A DNA stretch of 64,000 bases, from positions 62,001 through 126,000 of the forward strand of contig NZ_JOPJ01000002.1 in the NCBI RefSeq assembly GCF_002153655.1. Direction: 5' to 3'. The translations under genes and the position numbers were made by a program. Under the pieces are notes generated by a model. It was given only the letters and a program-made list of their open reading frames with translations, ran no database searches and had not been told where the DNA came from. Positions 46,329-54,134 of the stretch are shown here, piece by piece (position 1 is the stretch's first letter; the number at the start of each line of letters is the position of its first letter). This stretch comes from Acetobacter okinawensis (GTDB lineage: Bacteria > Pseudomonadota > Alphaproteobacteria > Acetobacterales > Acetobacteraceae).

Positions 46329-47159
46329 ATGCACCATCTGAGCAGCCCATCCAACACACACGGCACCATGGCTGCCCGGACACCCTCTGCCCCGCTACGC
46401 TCCCTGACAGAGCAGAGCGGGCGGGTGGCCTGCCTGATGGCACTCACAGGCATGAGTGTTCTGGCGGGGTGTCAACAACAAAGCCCTGCCCGGCAGGATA
46501 GTTACATCACTCCGCTTTCAACCTGTGCCTATATGATGCCAACAGTCTCCGGCACCCGCACACACGGGTACCGGGGCATGCCCGGCACCACCCCCGGCAA
46601 CAATCCGGTTGAGAGTGCGGTAGCGTATAGCAACCCGCAGACACCCGCCTTCTGCGACCGCCCGCTACCGGACACACTACGCAGTGCGCTGGAACTGGCC
46701 GATTACACACATCTGCTGGACAGCTCCGGCCTGCTTGCCACCTTGCAGCAGACAGGACCATTTACGGTTTTTGCCCTGCCCAATGCTGCACTGGAACAGT
46801 ACAATACGCGCATGGGGGGGCAACTGCTCAACCCGGCCCACATCAACACGGTGCGGGACATACTGGCGTACACGATTGTTGCAGGAAACTGGCCACACAA
46901 GGCCCTGCGTGCAGCGGTTGATGCCGCCCCTGCCCACAGCCTGCGGCTCCCGACCCTGAGCGGGCAGCCACTTACGGTCTGGCTGGACCAGACGACAGAT
47001 CAGATTATGGTTGGCACACCCAATGGCGTAAACAGCCAGCTATGGGTTATGGGCATTCCCCAATCCAATGGTGTGCTATATTTTACGCGCGCGCTGCTGC
47101 TGCCACCAAAGGCACAGGCGGCTCCCGTACCCAATACCTCAGCAGCAGGTGCGCTGTAA
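46329..47159 (+). CDS. Fasciclin-domain lipoprotein
   Basis: The N-terminus ends in a lipobox SVLAGC (Cys near residue 48). Starting at the ATG at 46329 the signal sequence is long; an ATG at 46368 would shorten it by 13 residues. The C-terminal 150 residues form a fasciclin domain: LADYTHLLDSSGLLATLQQ, GPFTVFALPNAALEQYN, INTVRDILAYTIVAG and GVLYFTRALLLP. Such domains often mediate adhesion. The gene follows the Gly/Trp-rich lipoprotein by 13 bases, so they may be co-transcribed. Downstream, an inverted repeat (CGCCCC/GGGGCG) is centred near 47188. Confidence 0.88.
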   Translation: MHHLSSPSNTHGTMAARTPSAPLRSLTEQSGRVACLMALTGMSVLAGCQQQSPARQDSYITPLSTCAYMMPTVSGTRTHGYRGMPGTTPGNNPVESAVAYSNPQTPAFCDRPLPDTLRSALELADYTHLLDSSGLLATLQQTGPFTVFALPNAALEQYNTRMGGQLLNPAHINTVRDILAYTIVAGNWPHKALRAAVDAAPAHSLRLPTLSGQPLTVWLDQTTDQIMVGTPNGVNSQLWVMGIPQSNGVLYFTRALLLPPKAQAAPVPNTSAAGAL

Positions 47160-47171
47160 CAAACCAGCGCG

Positions 47172-47205
47172 CCTCTGACGCCCCCATACAAGCGGGGCGG
47201 AGGCC
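47172..47205. terminator. Hairpin between the fasciclin gene and the ThiE-like gene
   Basis: CCTC-TGA-CGCCCC pairs with GGGGCG-GAGG. It is followed by CCTTATT on the plus strand. It lies between convergent genes. Confidence 0.45.
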
Positions 47206-47225
47206 TTATTCCGGGTTCTGGCTGC

Positions 47226-47828
47226 TCAGAGCACCCATGGAGTGGGGTCATCCCACCAGCATGCATCTGGCATAACAAAATCCACATCACACCCAGCAAG
47301 CGTGCGGGCTTCCTCCGGGGTGCTGGCGTAGGCTACGGCGGGCAGTTCCATCATCATGCACCACCACTGGGCGAGGGCCTGCACGGCCTGCGTGGCCTCT
47401 GCCTTATCGGGGGTATCTGGCGCAAAACAGATGTAATCCGCCCCTTCCTCCCCCGCACGCATGGCGGCATCGCGGCTGCTGCCAACGGCCACGCCAAGTT
47501 GCAGTTCATCCCCGATCTGGCGACGAACATCGCGCACATTGGCGTCCTGATAACCCGAGGACAGATGAACGCCATCGCACCCGGTCTGTATGGCCAGTGC
47601 GGGGGCGTCTTCCAGCATCAGGGCAATGCCCCTGTTCTGGACAACGGGGCGAATAGCCCCGATCAGGTCGGTGGCGGCAACAGGCGTGAGCCCACCGCCC
47701 AGACGCAGCAGCAGGGCTGCTGGCTGGTGGTGGGCCAGACGCTGTTCCAGCACCGGCAAAAACGCATCGGCATGCAAAAGCGGAGGCGTAACAAGATAAA
47801 GCTCCGACACTCCGGCTACCTTTCCCAC
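47226..47828 (-). CDS. ThiE/TenI-like protein with degenerate active-site residues
   Basis: The 200-residue protein follows the ThiE barrel: ELYLVTPPLL, GCDGVHLS, LGVAVGSS, GADYICFAP. Key residues are altered. The QLREK motif reads LLRLGGG, ND before the active site reads ED, GQxD reads SSGYQD, and the final A-x-G-G-I phosphate loop reads AYAST. So thiamine-phosphate synthase activity is doubtful; it may be TenI-like or have another role. It starts with GTG at 47828, 20 bases after the class I aldolase gene. I would not name it thiE without tests. Confidence 0.75.
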   Translation of the reverse strand: MGKVAGVSELYLVTPPLLHADAFLPVLEQRLAHHQPAALLLRLGGGLTPVAATDLIGAIRPVVQNRGIALMLEDAPALAIQTGCDGVHLSSGYQDANVRDVRRQIGDELQLGVAVGSSRDAAMRAGEEGADYICFAPDTPDKAEATQAVQALAQWWCMMMELPAVAYASTPEEARTLAGCDVDFVMPDACWWDDPTPWVL

Positions 47829-47848
47829 ACGATGCGCTGATCCATCAT

Positions 47849-48763
47849 TCAGCTCTTGAAGATGGTGATGATCTGGTCCAGCAGAGCCAGAGCTTCCGCC
47901 TTGGGGCGCTGGAACACGTTACGGCCAATGATGGAGCCAAAACCGCCACCGTCATGAATACCCTGAATGGTCGCCAGCAGGTTGTCCGTGCCGGTATGTT
48001 CCCCACCCGAGAAGATGACGATACGGCGGCCAGCAAAGCTGGACTGCACAACATGGTTGATACGGGCTGCCAGAGTGGCCACGTCCACCTTGTTTTTTTC
48101 ATACACAGGTTTGCAGGCGTCGAGTGCAACAACATCGGTCGGCGGTTTGACCTTGATGATGTGCGCACCACACAGGGCAGCCATATGTGCGGCATAGGCA
48201 CAGACGTCCACTGCGGTTTCAGCCTTTTTGTCCAGCACCGGACCGCGCGGGTAGCTCCATGCGATCACAGCCAGACCAACAGACTTGGCTTCGGCTGCGA
48301 GTTCACGCAGTTCTTCCATCTGGTCGAAGCAGTATTCAGAACCGGGGTAGATGGTAAAGCCAATACCAGCACAGCCCAGACGCAGCGCGTCAGCCACGGT
48401 GCCGGTTACGGCCTGGTCTTTTTCGGTCGCAAGGCTGTTGGAGCTGTTGCACTTGAGAATAAGCGGAATTTCGCCCGCAAAGGTGGCGGCGCCACATTCA
48501 AGCATACCCAGCGGTGCGGCATAACCGCTCAGCCCGGCCTCAATAGCAAGCTGGAAGTGGTAGTGCGGGTCATAGGCGGCCGGATTGGCTGCGAAAGAGC
48601 GGGCTGGACCATGCTCAAACCCCTGATCTACCGGCAGAATGACCATTTTGCCGGTTCCACCCAGCTTGCCTGCATTAAGCAGACGGGCCAGATTCGTCTT
48701 TGTACCGGGGTTATCGCTCTCATACTGGTTGAGAATAGCCTTAACCTTCGGGGTCAGCGTCAT
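47849..48763 (-). CDS. Class I fructose-bisphosphate aldolase (DhnA type)
   Basis: Class I aldolases cleave fructose-1,6-bisphosphate by a Schiff base. The 304-residue protein has VDQGFEHGPA near 44, the family segment IKVKPPTD with the Schiff-base Lys (near 200), and IFSGGEH near 245. Length and motifs match the archaeal/DhnA-type fructose-bisphosphate aldolase. Its TGA-linked neighbour (48760) overlaps by four bases (ATGA). GAAGGA about eight bases upstream supports the ATG at 48763. In acetic acid bacteria this step serves gluconeogenesis and the pentose phosphate route more than glycolysis (general knowledge). Confidence 0.93.
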   Translation of the reverse strand: MTLTPKVKAILNQYESDNPGTKTNLARLLNAGKLGGTGKMVILPVDQGFEHGPARSFAANPAAYDPHYHFQLAIEAGLSGYAAPLGMLECGAATFAGEIPLILKCNSSNSLATEKDQAVTGTVADALRLGCAGIGFTIYPGSEYCFDQMEELRELAAEAKSVGLAVIAWSYPRGPVLDKKAETAVDVCAYAAHMAALCGAHIIKVKPPTDVVALDACKPVYEKNKVDVATLAARINHVVQSSFAGRRIVIFSGGEHTGTDNLLATIQGIHDGGGFGSIIGRNVFQRPKAEALALLDQIITIFKS

Positions 48764-49275
48764 GTGGAACAGTCCTTCTTTTGCCTTGTGTCCGGCACAT
48801 TATTTTCCGGATGCTGGTGTTGGCAATAACCGTGGGCGAAATACCCGACAAGAGACGATATGGCACTTAACGGCGTGATAAGGTTAAATGATGGCGGGCA
48901 CTGTGGCAGAAGTGCTGCGTTTTGCTGTGCGTACAAGGCCCGGACCGTCTCGTATTGTGGGTTTTGCTGGCGCAGAATGGCAGCTTGCTGCCCACAACGC
49001 AACGCCATGAGCGCCCCAGCCGGACTACTGTCACAATCGAGCACGTGCACAAAGCTCCGCGTGGCCGATTCTGCCACCCCGTCCATCAGGGCATGCCACC
49101 AGCTCACCCCCATGAACGCCACAGCACCGGGGGGGGAGAGCAGGCCCACACAGCCGCCATACGCCGCCTGATCAGCCGCACGCAAGGCCATGCACGCCTG
49201 CGCATGGCCAGACACACACACATAGCGGATACCCGAGTGAGACAATGAGAAAAGTGGCCTGTTTTCCGTGAGCAT
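48760..49275 (-). CDS. Uncharacterised protein overlapping the aldolase gene
   Basis: The frame has its likely ATG at 49275 (171 residues) and extends further upstream to 49404 without a better start. The first 130 residues look like a folded alpha/beta protein (IRYVCVSGHAQACMALRAADQ, LLSPPGAVAFMGVSWWHALMD, FVHVLDCDSSPAGALMALRCGQ). The last 40 are polar and contain the aldolase ribosome site. I recognise no family. Its TGA overlaps the aldolase ATG by four bases, a usual sign of coupling. It is divergent from the gene at 49332. It is likely real but unproven. Confidence 0.65.
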   Translation of the reverse strand: MLTENRPLFSLSHSGIRYVCVSGHAQACMALRAADQAAYGGCVGLLSPPGAVAFMGVSWWHALMDGVAESATRSFVHVLDCDSSPAGALMALRCGQQAAILRQQNPQYETVRALYAQQNAALLPQCPPSFNLITPLSAISSLVGYFAHGYCQHQHPENNVPDTRQKKDCST

Positions 49276-49331
49276 GCTTGACGCGATCGCTTTTGCAGGT
49301 GATTCCTTATCCCCAAGAGAAGGGAAAAGGA

Positions 49332-49628
49332 ATGCAGGATCAAGACGTGGAGCCGCACTCACCCCAAGGCAACAGCTATGCCAGCATGCACACCCGCGTA
49401 ACATCTGCGGAAGAGTCCATCACCCGTCTGGACCGTGCCTTGCAGCGCATTTCCTTTGCTCTTGATAAAAAGCAGCAGAAAAGACCACCCGCCCCCAACC
49501 CCAACCAGCAGGAACTGCTGGCCAACATTGACGCGCTGATCCTGCGTGTGCGCGACGTGCTGGACCAGACCAGCGCCTCCACACTCAGCCATGATACGCT
49601 CCCGCCCCCCCCTGCGGAGGAGAACTGA
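49332..49628 (+). CDS. Small coiled-coil-like protein upstream of zapA
   Basis: The 98-residue protein has a polar N-terminus, a helix with heptad pattern (AEESITRLDRALQRISFALDK), a Pro-rich turn, a second helix (LLANIDALILRVRDVLDQ) and a Pro-rich end. A small coiled-coil gene directly before zapA is common in alphaproteobacteria (DUF4164-like), and this one fits that place. Role unknown, perhaps linked to ZapA. The ATG at 49332 is preceded by a purine-rich AAGGGAAAAGG. It ends three bases before zapA. Confidence 0.75.
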   Translation: MQDQDVEPHSPQGNSYASMHTRVTSAEESITRLDRALQRISFALDKKQQKRPPAPNPNQQELLANIDALILRVRDVLDQTSASTLSHDTLPPPPAEEN

Positions 49629-49631
49629 CCC

Positions 49632-50000
49632 ATGGCGCTTGTTTCGGTGCATATTAACGGCCACAGCTACACTGTCGGGTGTGAGAACGGGCAGGAACGC
49701 CATGTTCAGGCCATGGCGCATCAGGTTGAGCGCCGCGTACAGCAGGTGCGCAATCTGGGCTTTAGCGGCGAGAGCCGTCTGCTGGTGCTGGCTGCCCTGC
49801 TGATGGCGGACGAAATTCAGGACCTCTCAGGCAACCGGGTGCCCGAAAGCACAATTCTGGCCGCACAGGACGCCGAACGCCTGCGCGCAGAGCTGGCCCT
49901 GACCAACCACCGGCTGGCCGATCTGGCCGACACTGCAGAATCTCTTGCAGTGGAGATAGAGCGCGCCTACATAGAGAAGGCGGAGCTGCCCGATACGTGA
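49632..50000 (+). CDS. zapA: Cell division protein ZapA
   Basis: ZapA bundles FtsZ filaments at midcell. The 122-residue protein has the family N-terminal domain (VSVHINGHSYTVGCENGQE, MAHQVERRVQQV, LLVLAALLMADEIQDL) and a C-terminal coiled coil (AERLRAELALTNHRLADLADTAES). Length and position before the 6S RNA gene support the call. It probably shares a transcript with the small gene three bases upstream. Confidence 0.93.
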   Translation: MALVSVHINGHSYTVGCENGQERHVQAMAHQVERRVQQVRNLGFSGESRLLVLAALLMADEIQDLSGNRVPESTILAAQDAERLRAELALTNHRLADLADTAESLAVEIERAYIEKAELPDT

Positions 50001-50135
50001 GGCAAGTCATCCCCTGGGCCGATAAGCACTTCCTAGGGAGCTGGCTCTGTTGTGGCCCTGGTCACATTACCCGGCGCCCACCTGCACTAGCAGGTCCTGG
50101 AGGTTGAAAGACCCACGGTCCATGGTGGCTCCGCA
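50001..50135 (+). ncRNA. ssrS: 6S RNA (SsrS) candidate
   Basis: The zapA-6S-fthC order is a classic location for this RNA, which binds sigma-70 RNA polymerase by mimicking an open promoter. The sequence folds as expected. GGAGC (50037-50041) pairs with GCTCC (50128-50132). Inside lies an open bubble, then TGTGG pairs with CCACG, and at the tip CCTGC-ACTA-GCAGG (50081-50094) forms a hairpin. Ends are approximate. The 3' arm contains the ATG of the next gene at 50122. Confidence 0.75.
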
Positions 50136-50706
50136 CACCCCCCACACAAGCAATGACCCGCCAGACATTGCCGCACGCAAAAAAACACTGAGACTCCAGT
50201 GTGCAGCGGCCCTGCGCGCGCGCAACGTGCGGCTTGACCACGGTATTGTCCGGCGGCTGGAAGCTTTGCTCCATCCCGAAGCGGGCCCCATTGCCTGTGT
50301 ATGGCCACTTGCGCATGAGGTGGACCTGCGCCCCCTGTGCCATACGCTGGCGCAGGCTGGGGCAACCGTTGTGCTCCCCCAGACACCTCCACGCGGCGCA
50401 CCACTGGTTTTTCGCCAATGGGTGCCAACATCCACCATGCTGGCTGGCCGCTTTGGCACGCATTACCCCGATGGCCCAATTATGGAGCCACGTATTGTGC
50501 TGGTACCCCTGCTGGGCTTTGACCGCACCGGCAACCGCCTTGGCTACGGAGGGGGATATTATGACCGCACACTGGCAGCCCTGCCACACGCCGCCAGTAT
50601 AGGCTATGCTCCCTCCACACAGGAGGTGGCGCAACTGCCTTGCGGCCCCCATGACAAGCCCCTGAGCTGCATTGTAACCGAAAAGGAGGTTATTCGTTTT
50701 GGCTGA
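50122..50706 (+). CDS. 5-formyltetrahydrofolate cyclo-ligase
   Basis: This enzyme returns 5-formyl-THF to the folate pool as 5,10-methenyl-THF using ATP. The 194-residue protein has the basic N-terminal helix (AARKKTLRLQCAAALRARN), VWPLAHEVDLRPL, and the C-terminal signatures IVLVPLLGFDRTGNRLGYGGGYYDR (in two parts) and HDKPLSCIVTE. The ATG at 50122 (with GTG right after) lies within the 3' arm of the 6S RNA, and no later ATG precedes the conserved helix. Expression from the 6S transcript is likely. It supplies one-carbon units used by PurH. Confidence 0.93.
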   Translation: MVAPHTPHTSNDPPDIAARKKTLRLQCAAALRARNVRLDHGIVRRLEALLHPEAGPIACVWPLAHEVDLRPLCHTLAQAGATVVLPQTPPRGAPLVFRQWVPTSTMLAGRFGTHYPDGPIMEPRIVLVPLLGFDRTGNRLGYGGGYYDRTLAALPHAASIGYAPSTQEVAQLPCGPHDKPLSCIVTEKEVIRFG

Positions 50707-50739
50707 CCCACACCCGAGCACCGTGCGAAAGACCAGCGC

Positions 50740-51555
50740 GTGAGAATTCTGTTTTTAGGCGATATTGTTGGTCGCACCGGGCGCGATGGTGTGCTTGCCC
50801 GCCTGAGCGACCTGCGCGCGCGGCTGGCGCTGGACCTTGTGGTGGTCAACGCAGAAAACGCAAGCCATGGCTTTGGCCTCTCCCCCGCCATTGCCACCAC
50901 CCTGCTCCAAAGCGGGGTGGATGTGATCACGCTGGGCAACCATGCCTGGGACCGCCGTGACCTGATCGGCCATATTGACGGCGAACCCCGCATTATCCGC
51001 CCGCTCAACTACCCGCCAGCAACCCCCGGTCAGGGGAGCGTGGTGGTCGCACTGGCCGATGGGCGCAAGGCTCTGGTGGTCAATGTTATGGGGCGGTTAT
51101 TCATGGACCCGCTGGACGACCCCTTCCGCTGCATGAACGAACTGCTGACCAAACACCGCATGGGAGCCACGGTACAGGCCATTGTTGTGGATATTCATGC
51201 CGAGGCCACAAGCGAAAAATGGGCTTTTGGCCATATGCTGGATGGCAGGGTATCGCTTGTTGTGGGGACCCACACCCACACACCCACAGCCGACCACCGT
51301 ATTCTGGCCGCAGGCACTGCTTTCCAGACCGATGCTGGCATGTGCGGGGACTACAACAGCGTGATCGGCATGACCAAAGAGCCTGCCGTTGCCCGCTTTG
51401 TGCGCAAAATGCCCGGTGAGCGGCTCCAACCCTCCGAAGGGGAAGCCACGATCTGCGGTATTATGGTGGAAACGGACGATGCAACGGGCCTTGCCCGCCG
51501 TCTGGCCCCCCTGCGCCAAGGTGGCCTGCTTGCCCAGACCATGCCGGACTTCTGA
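50740..51555 (+). CDS. YmdB-like metallophosphoesterase (TIGR00282)
   Basis: This family hydrolyses cyclic nucleotides in Bacillus (YmdB). The 271-residue protein has the metal-binding motifs GDIVGRTGRDGV, VVNAENASHGFG, GNHAWDRRD, DIHAEATSEK and GTHTHTPTAD, with the His and Asn ligands intact. It starts with GTG at 50740. It is 34 bases past the cyclo-ligase, so the zapA-6S-cyclo-ligase group may continue into it. A cyclic nucleotide role here is inference from the family. Confidence 0.9.
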   Translation: MRILFLGDIVGRTGRDGVLARLSDLRARLALDLVVVNAENASHGFGLSPAIATTLLQSGVDVITLGNHAWDRRDLIGHIDGEPRIIRPLNYPPATPGQGSVVVALADGRKALVVNVMGRLFMDPLDDPFRCMNELLTKHRMGATVQAIVVDIHAEATSEKWAFGHMLDGRVSLVVGTHTHTPTADHRILAAGTAFQTDAGMCGDYNSVIGMTKEPAVARFVRKMPGERLQPSEGEATICGIMVETDDATGLARRLAPLRQGGLLAQTMPDF

Positions 51556-51582
51556 GGCAACACCGAGCAAAATTACCAGACC

Positions 51583-51606
51583 GCCGGGCAGGTACCAACC
51601 TGCCCG
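51583..51606. terminator. Hairpin between YmdB-like and NUDIX genes
   Basis: CGGGCAGGT pairs with ACCTGCCCG around a short loop, between convergent genes. Neither strand has a strong T-run. Confidence 0.45.
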
Positions 51607-51619
51607 TTAGCGCAGCAGA

Positions 51620-52021
51620 CTACCCGGCCTGTGTGCAAAACGCCTGCACCGCAACCTGCGTGGCCAGAGTTAAGGGGTGTGGCAGGGCATCCAGAGCAAA
51701 CCAGCCCAGTCCATCATGCTTGTGGGGTTCGCATACGCGGGGCTCTCCCCGCACTGCATCCACCATGTAAACCGGAGCAACCCAGTGCGTTCCTGCTGCA
51801 CGGTCAATCTGGTCCACCACACAAAGCAGGGGGCCGGCCTCTGGCTCCAGCCCCACTTCTTCCCGCACTTCACGCATGGCGGCGTCCGCTATAGTTTCAA
51901 ACGGGTCCACCTTGCCTCCGGGCAGCCCCCAGCACCCGGCCTCGGGCGCTTTCATCCGCCGGATCAGCAACAGGCATCCATCACGCAGGATAAACGCCCC
52001 ACACCCCACGGCAGGTTGCAT
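51620..52021 (-). CDS. NUDIX hydrolase
   Basis: The 133-residue protein has a full Nudix box, GGKVDPFETIADAAMREVREE followed by VGL (pattern Gx5Ex7REUxEExGU), near residues 35-57. VYMVDAVRGEP and HDGLGWFALDALP follow. Such enzymes cleave nucleoside diphosphate-linked compounds; the substrate is not predictable here, although length and the short N-terminus resemble ADP-ribose or MutT-like members. It begins three bases after the HAD gene, as the third gene of a pyrD operon. Confidence 0.9.
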   Translation of the reverse strand: MQPAVGCGAFILRDGCLLLIRRMKAPEAGCWGLPGGKVDPFETIADAAMREVREEVGLEPEAGPLLCVVDQIDRAAGTHWVAPVYMVDAVRGEPRVCEPHKHDGLGWFALDALPHPLTLATQVAVQAFCTQAG

Positions 52022-52024
52022 GCG

Positions 52025-52900
52025 CTACCACACCAGCCGATGCACTGCCGCAGTAGGCTGCAAACCAGCGGCACGGGCCTCGGCCGTAGCCAATGCCATG
52101 TCGTTGCCGATCATTTCCTGATGAATACCGCCTAAAATCCACAGGCTGTCCACACCAACTGCGGCTGCGCCCCGAATATCAGTCCCCAGCGCATCCCCAA
52201 TTGCCAGAATACGGGTGCGTGGAACATCGAGCATAGCAAACACGGGCTGGTACACGCCGGGGTACGGCTTGCCAATCCAGCGCACATCGCCCCCCTGCTC
52301 GGCATAAAAAGCCGCCAGAGCACCCGCACAGATCTGCCGGTTGCCCCCCTTGACCACCACCCTGTCAGGGTTGGCGCAGATCATGGGCAGGTTCCGCGCA
52401 AGACAGGCGCGCAGTTCGGGCAGATACGGCTCCAGCGTGGATACCCCCCGCTCCAGATCCGGCCCCGTGTTCATGACAAAATCCGCCATGCCCACATCGC
52501 TCACACGCTCAATGTCCAGCCCTTCATACAGGCCCAGATCATGCACACCGCCAATGTGGAGCACCCTGTTACCAAGGCGGGCAAACCACGGGTCTGTCCG
52601 CGCCAGCATCTGGCGATGTGTTTCCTCCCCACTGGTCATCACGCCGTGGTAGAGGCTGCGGTCCACGCCAAACCCTTCCAGCTGTGTGGCAATAACACTG
52701 GCGGGGCGGGGTGCATTGGACAGCAGAACAACGCGCTTGCCAGCAGCACTCAGTGCGCGCAGGCACTCCAGAGCGCCGGGGTATGGCTGAACCCCGTCAT
52801 GCACGGTACCCCAGAGGTCTATGATGTACCCATCATACTGGCTGGCAAGGGCCAGCAGCCCGGTAACCTGCGGGACAGTCCAGTTCTCGGTCTCGCTCAC
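52025..52900 (-). CDS. HAD-superfamily hydrolase (TIGR01459 type)
   Basis: The 291-residue protein has HAD motif I, IIDLWGTVHDGVQPYPGA (DxWGTxxDG, near 28-45), motif II VLLSNAPRP near 77, the lysine motif MICANPDRVV, and motif III AIGDALGTDIRGAAAVG. The cap is of the C2 (NagD-like) kind. TIGR01459 members are alphaproteobacterial and have no known substrate. It starts with GTG at 52900 and overlaps the pyrD stop (GTGA), showing coupling. Confidence 0.92.
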   Translation of the reverse strand: MSETENWTVPQVTGLLALASQYDGYIIDLWGTVHDGVQPYPGALECLRALSAAGKRVVLLSNAPRPASVIATQLEGFGVDRSLYHGVMTSGEETHRQMLARTDPWFARLGNRVLHIGGVHDLGLYEGLDIERVSDVGMADFVMNTGPDLERGVSTLEPYLPELRACLARNLPMICANPDRVVVKGGNRQICAGALAAFYAEQGGDVRWIGKPYPGVYQPVFAMLDVPRTRILAIGDALGTDIRGAAAVGVDSLWILGGIHQEMIGNDMALATAEARAAGLQPTAAVHRLVW

Positions 52901-53970
52901 AGGTCTGCTCCACGGATGTCGTCCAGTGTTTCCACCCCCGCAGCACGCATGCTCTGGAGCATCTCCTGCTTGAGGCGCCCCAGCAGAGCCGGTCCTTCAT
53001 ACGCAAAGGCGGTATAGACCTGCACCAGATCAGCCCCCAGGCGGATACGGTCGAGAATATCCTGCCCGCTCTCAATCCCCCCGCAGGAGACAAGTGCCAG
53101 ACGCCCGGCGGCAATATTGGCAACAATACGCAGCATATCGCGCGAGCGGGTGGCCAGCGGACGGCCAGACAACCCACCAGACTCGCCCTTGTACGCACTG
53201 CGCAATGTGGCAGGCCGGGCCAGCGTGGTGTTGTTGATAATCAACCCCTGCGCGCCGCCCTGCACCGCTGCCTCTACAATAGGGGCTATGGCGTCATCTT
53301 CCAGATCAGGGGCGAGTTTGACCAGCAGAGGGGGGCGTTCGGGGTGGCGGGCGGCAATGGCGTCCAGAATACCCTTGAGCTTTGCTGCATCCTGCAAACC
53401 CCGCAGCCCCGGCGTGTTGGGGGAGGAGACATTGAGCACAATGTAGTTCACGTACGGTTTGACCCGCGCCACAAGGGCCGGATAATCCCGCTCGGGGTCT
53501 GCTCCTGTTTTGTTAATGCCAATATTGGCACCCACCGGCACACCTGCCCCACCGGCACGCCCGGATGGCAGGGGGCGGGTCAGGCGGGCAAGCCGCACGG
53601 CAAACCTGTCTATACCCTGATTATTGAACCCCATGCGGTTGATGACCGCACGGTCCTCCTCCAGCCTGAACAGGCGGGGCTTGGGGTTGCCCGGCTGGGG
53701 GCGCGGGGTCACGGTACCCGCCTCGACAAACCCGAAGCCCAGACGGGCCAGCGGGCGCAGCACACGGGCGTTCTTGTCAAAGCCTGCGGCAATACCGATC
53801 GGGTTGGAAAACCGCATACCCAGCGCACGCGTGGCCAGAGCCGGGTCGTCTTCTGGGCGTTTGAAAGGAACGGAAATGCCCAGCGTAAGGGCATCTATGG
53901 CAAGCTCGTGCGCTTTTTCGGGGTCAAGCTTGCGCACAAGCGGCAGGGAGAGGGATGCTAGCACTGACAT
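52897..53970 (-). CDS. pyrD: Dihydroorotate dehydrogenase (quinone), class 2
   Basis: PyrD class 2 oxidises dihydroorotate to orotate at the inner membrane, passing electrons to quinone. The 357-residue protein has an N-terminal helix (residues 1-40, VLASLSLPLVRKLDPEKAHEL), then AAGFDKNARVLRPLARLGFGFVE in two stretches and GANIGINKT. NVSSPNTPGLRGLQ carries the catalytic Ser near 175-188, and late GGIESGQDILDRI binds the FMN phosphate. The ATG at 53970 is preferred to the TTG at 54060. It begins a pyrD-HAD-NUDIX operon. Confidence 0.96.
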   Translation of the reverse strand: MSVLASLSLPLVRKLDPEKAHELAIDALTLGISVPFKRPEDDPALATRALGMRFSNPIGIAAGFDKNARVLRPLARLGFGFVEAGTVTPRPQPGNPKPRLFRLEEDRAVINRMGFNNQGIDRFAVRLARLTRPLPSGRAGGAGVPVGANIGINKTGADPERDYPALVARVKPYVNYIVLNVSSPNTPGLRGLQDAAKLKGILDAIAARHPERPPLLVKLAPDLEDDAIAPIVEAAVQGGAQGLIINNTTLARPATLRSAYKGESGGLSGRPLATRSRDMLRIVANIAAGRLALVSCGGIESGQDILDRIRLGADLVQVYTAFAYEGPALLGRLKQEMLQSMRAAGVETLDDIRGADL

Positions 53971-54062
53971 GCCTTTTGTACTGCCCCAAGCTGCCCCCCA
54001 AGGAAAGAGAAAAAAACAGACCGGTGAGCACACGATTTGCAGCCAAAGTTTTACTTGCAACT

Positions 54063-54083
54063 AAGAGTGATTCTCATTTAATG
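54063..54083. promoter_or_regulatory. Fur-box-like site
   Basis: AGAGTGATTCTCATTTAATG in the pyrD/54135 divergent region holds the core TGATTCTCA that is common to many Fur boxes. A Fur-family regulator lies at 10963. Experimental support is absent. It is 50 bases before the unknown gene at 54135. Confidence 0.45.
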
Positions 54084-54134
54084 ATCCTTCATGACCGATA
54101 GCAAGGGAGGGAGGCGCTGCCTCCGGATCATGTC

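Noticed and set aside
47829-47848. A TPP riboswitch for the ThiE-like gene.
   Set aside because: The intergenic gap to the aldolase gene is 20 bases, which is too short.
48760-49404. The longer version of the unknown gene, starting at 49404.
   Set aside because: The extra 43 residues are Cys/Leu/Pro-rich, antisense to the start of the plus-strand gene at 49332, and unlike the rest of the protein.
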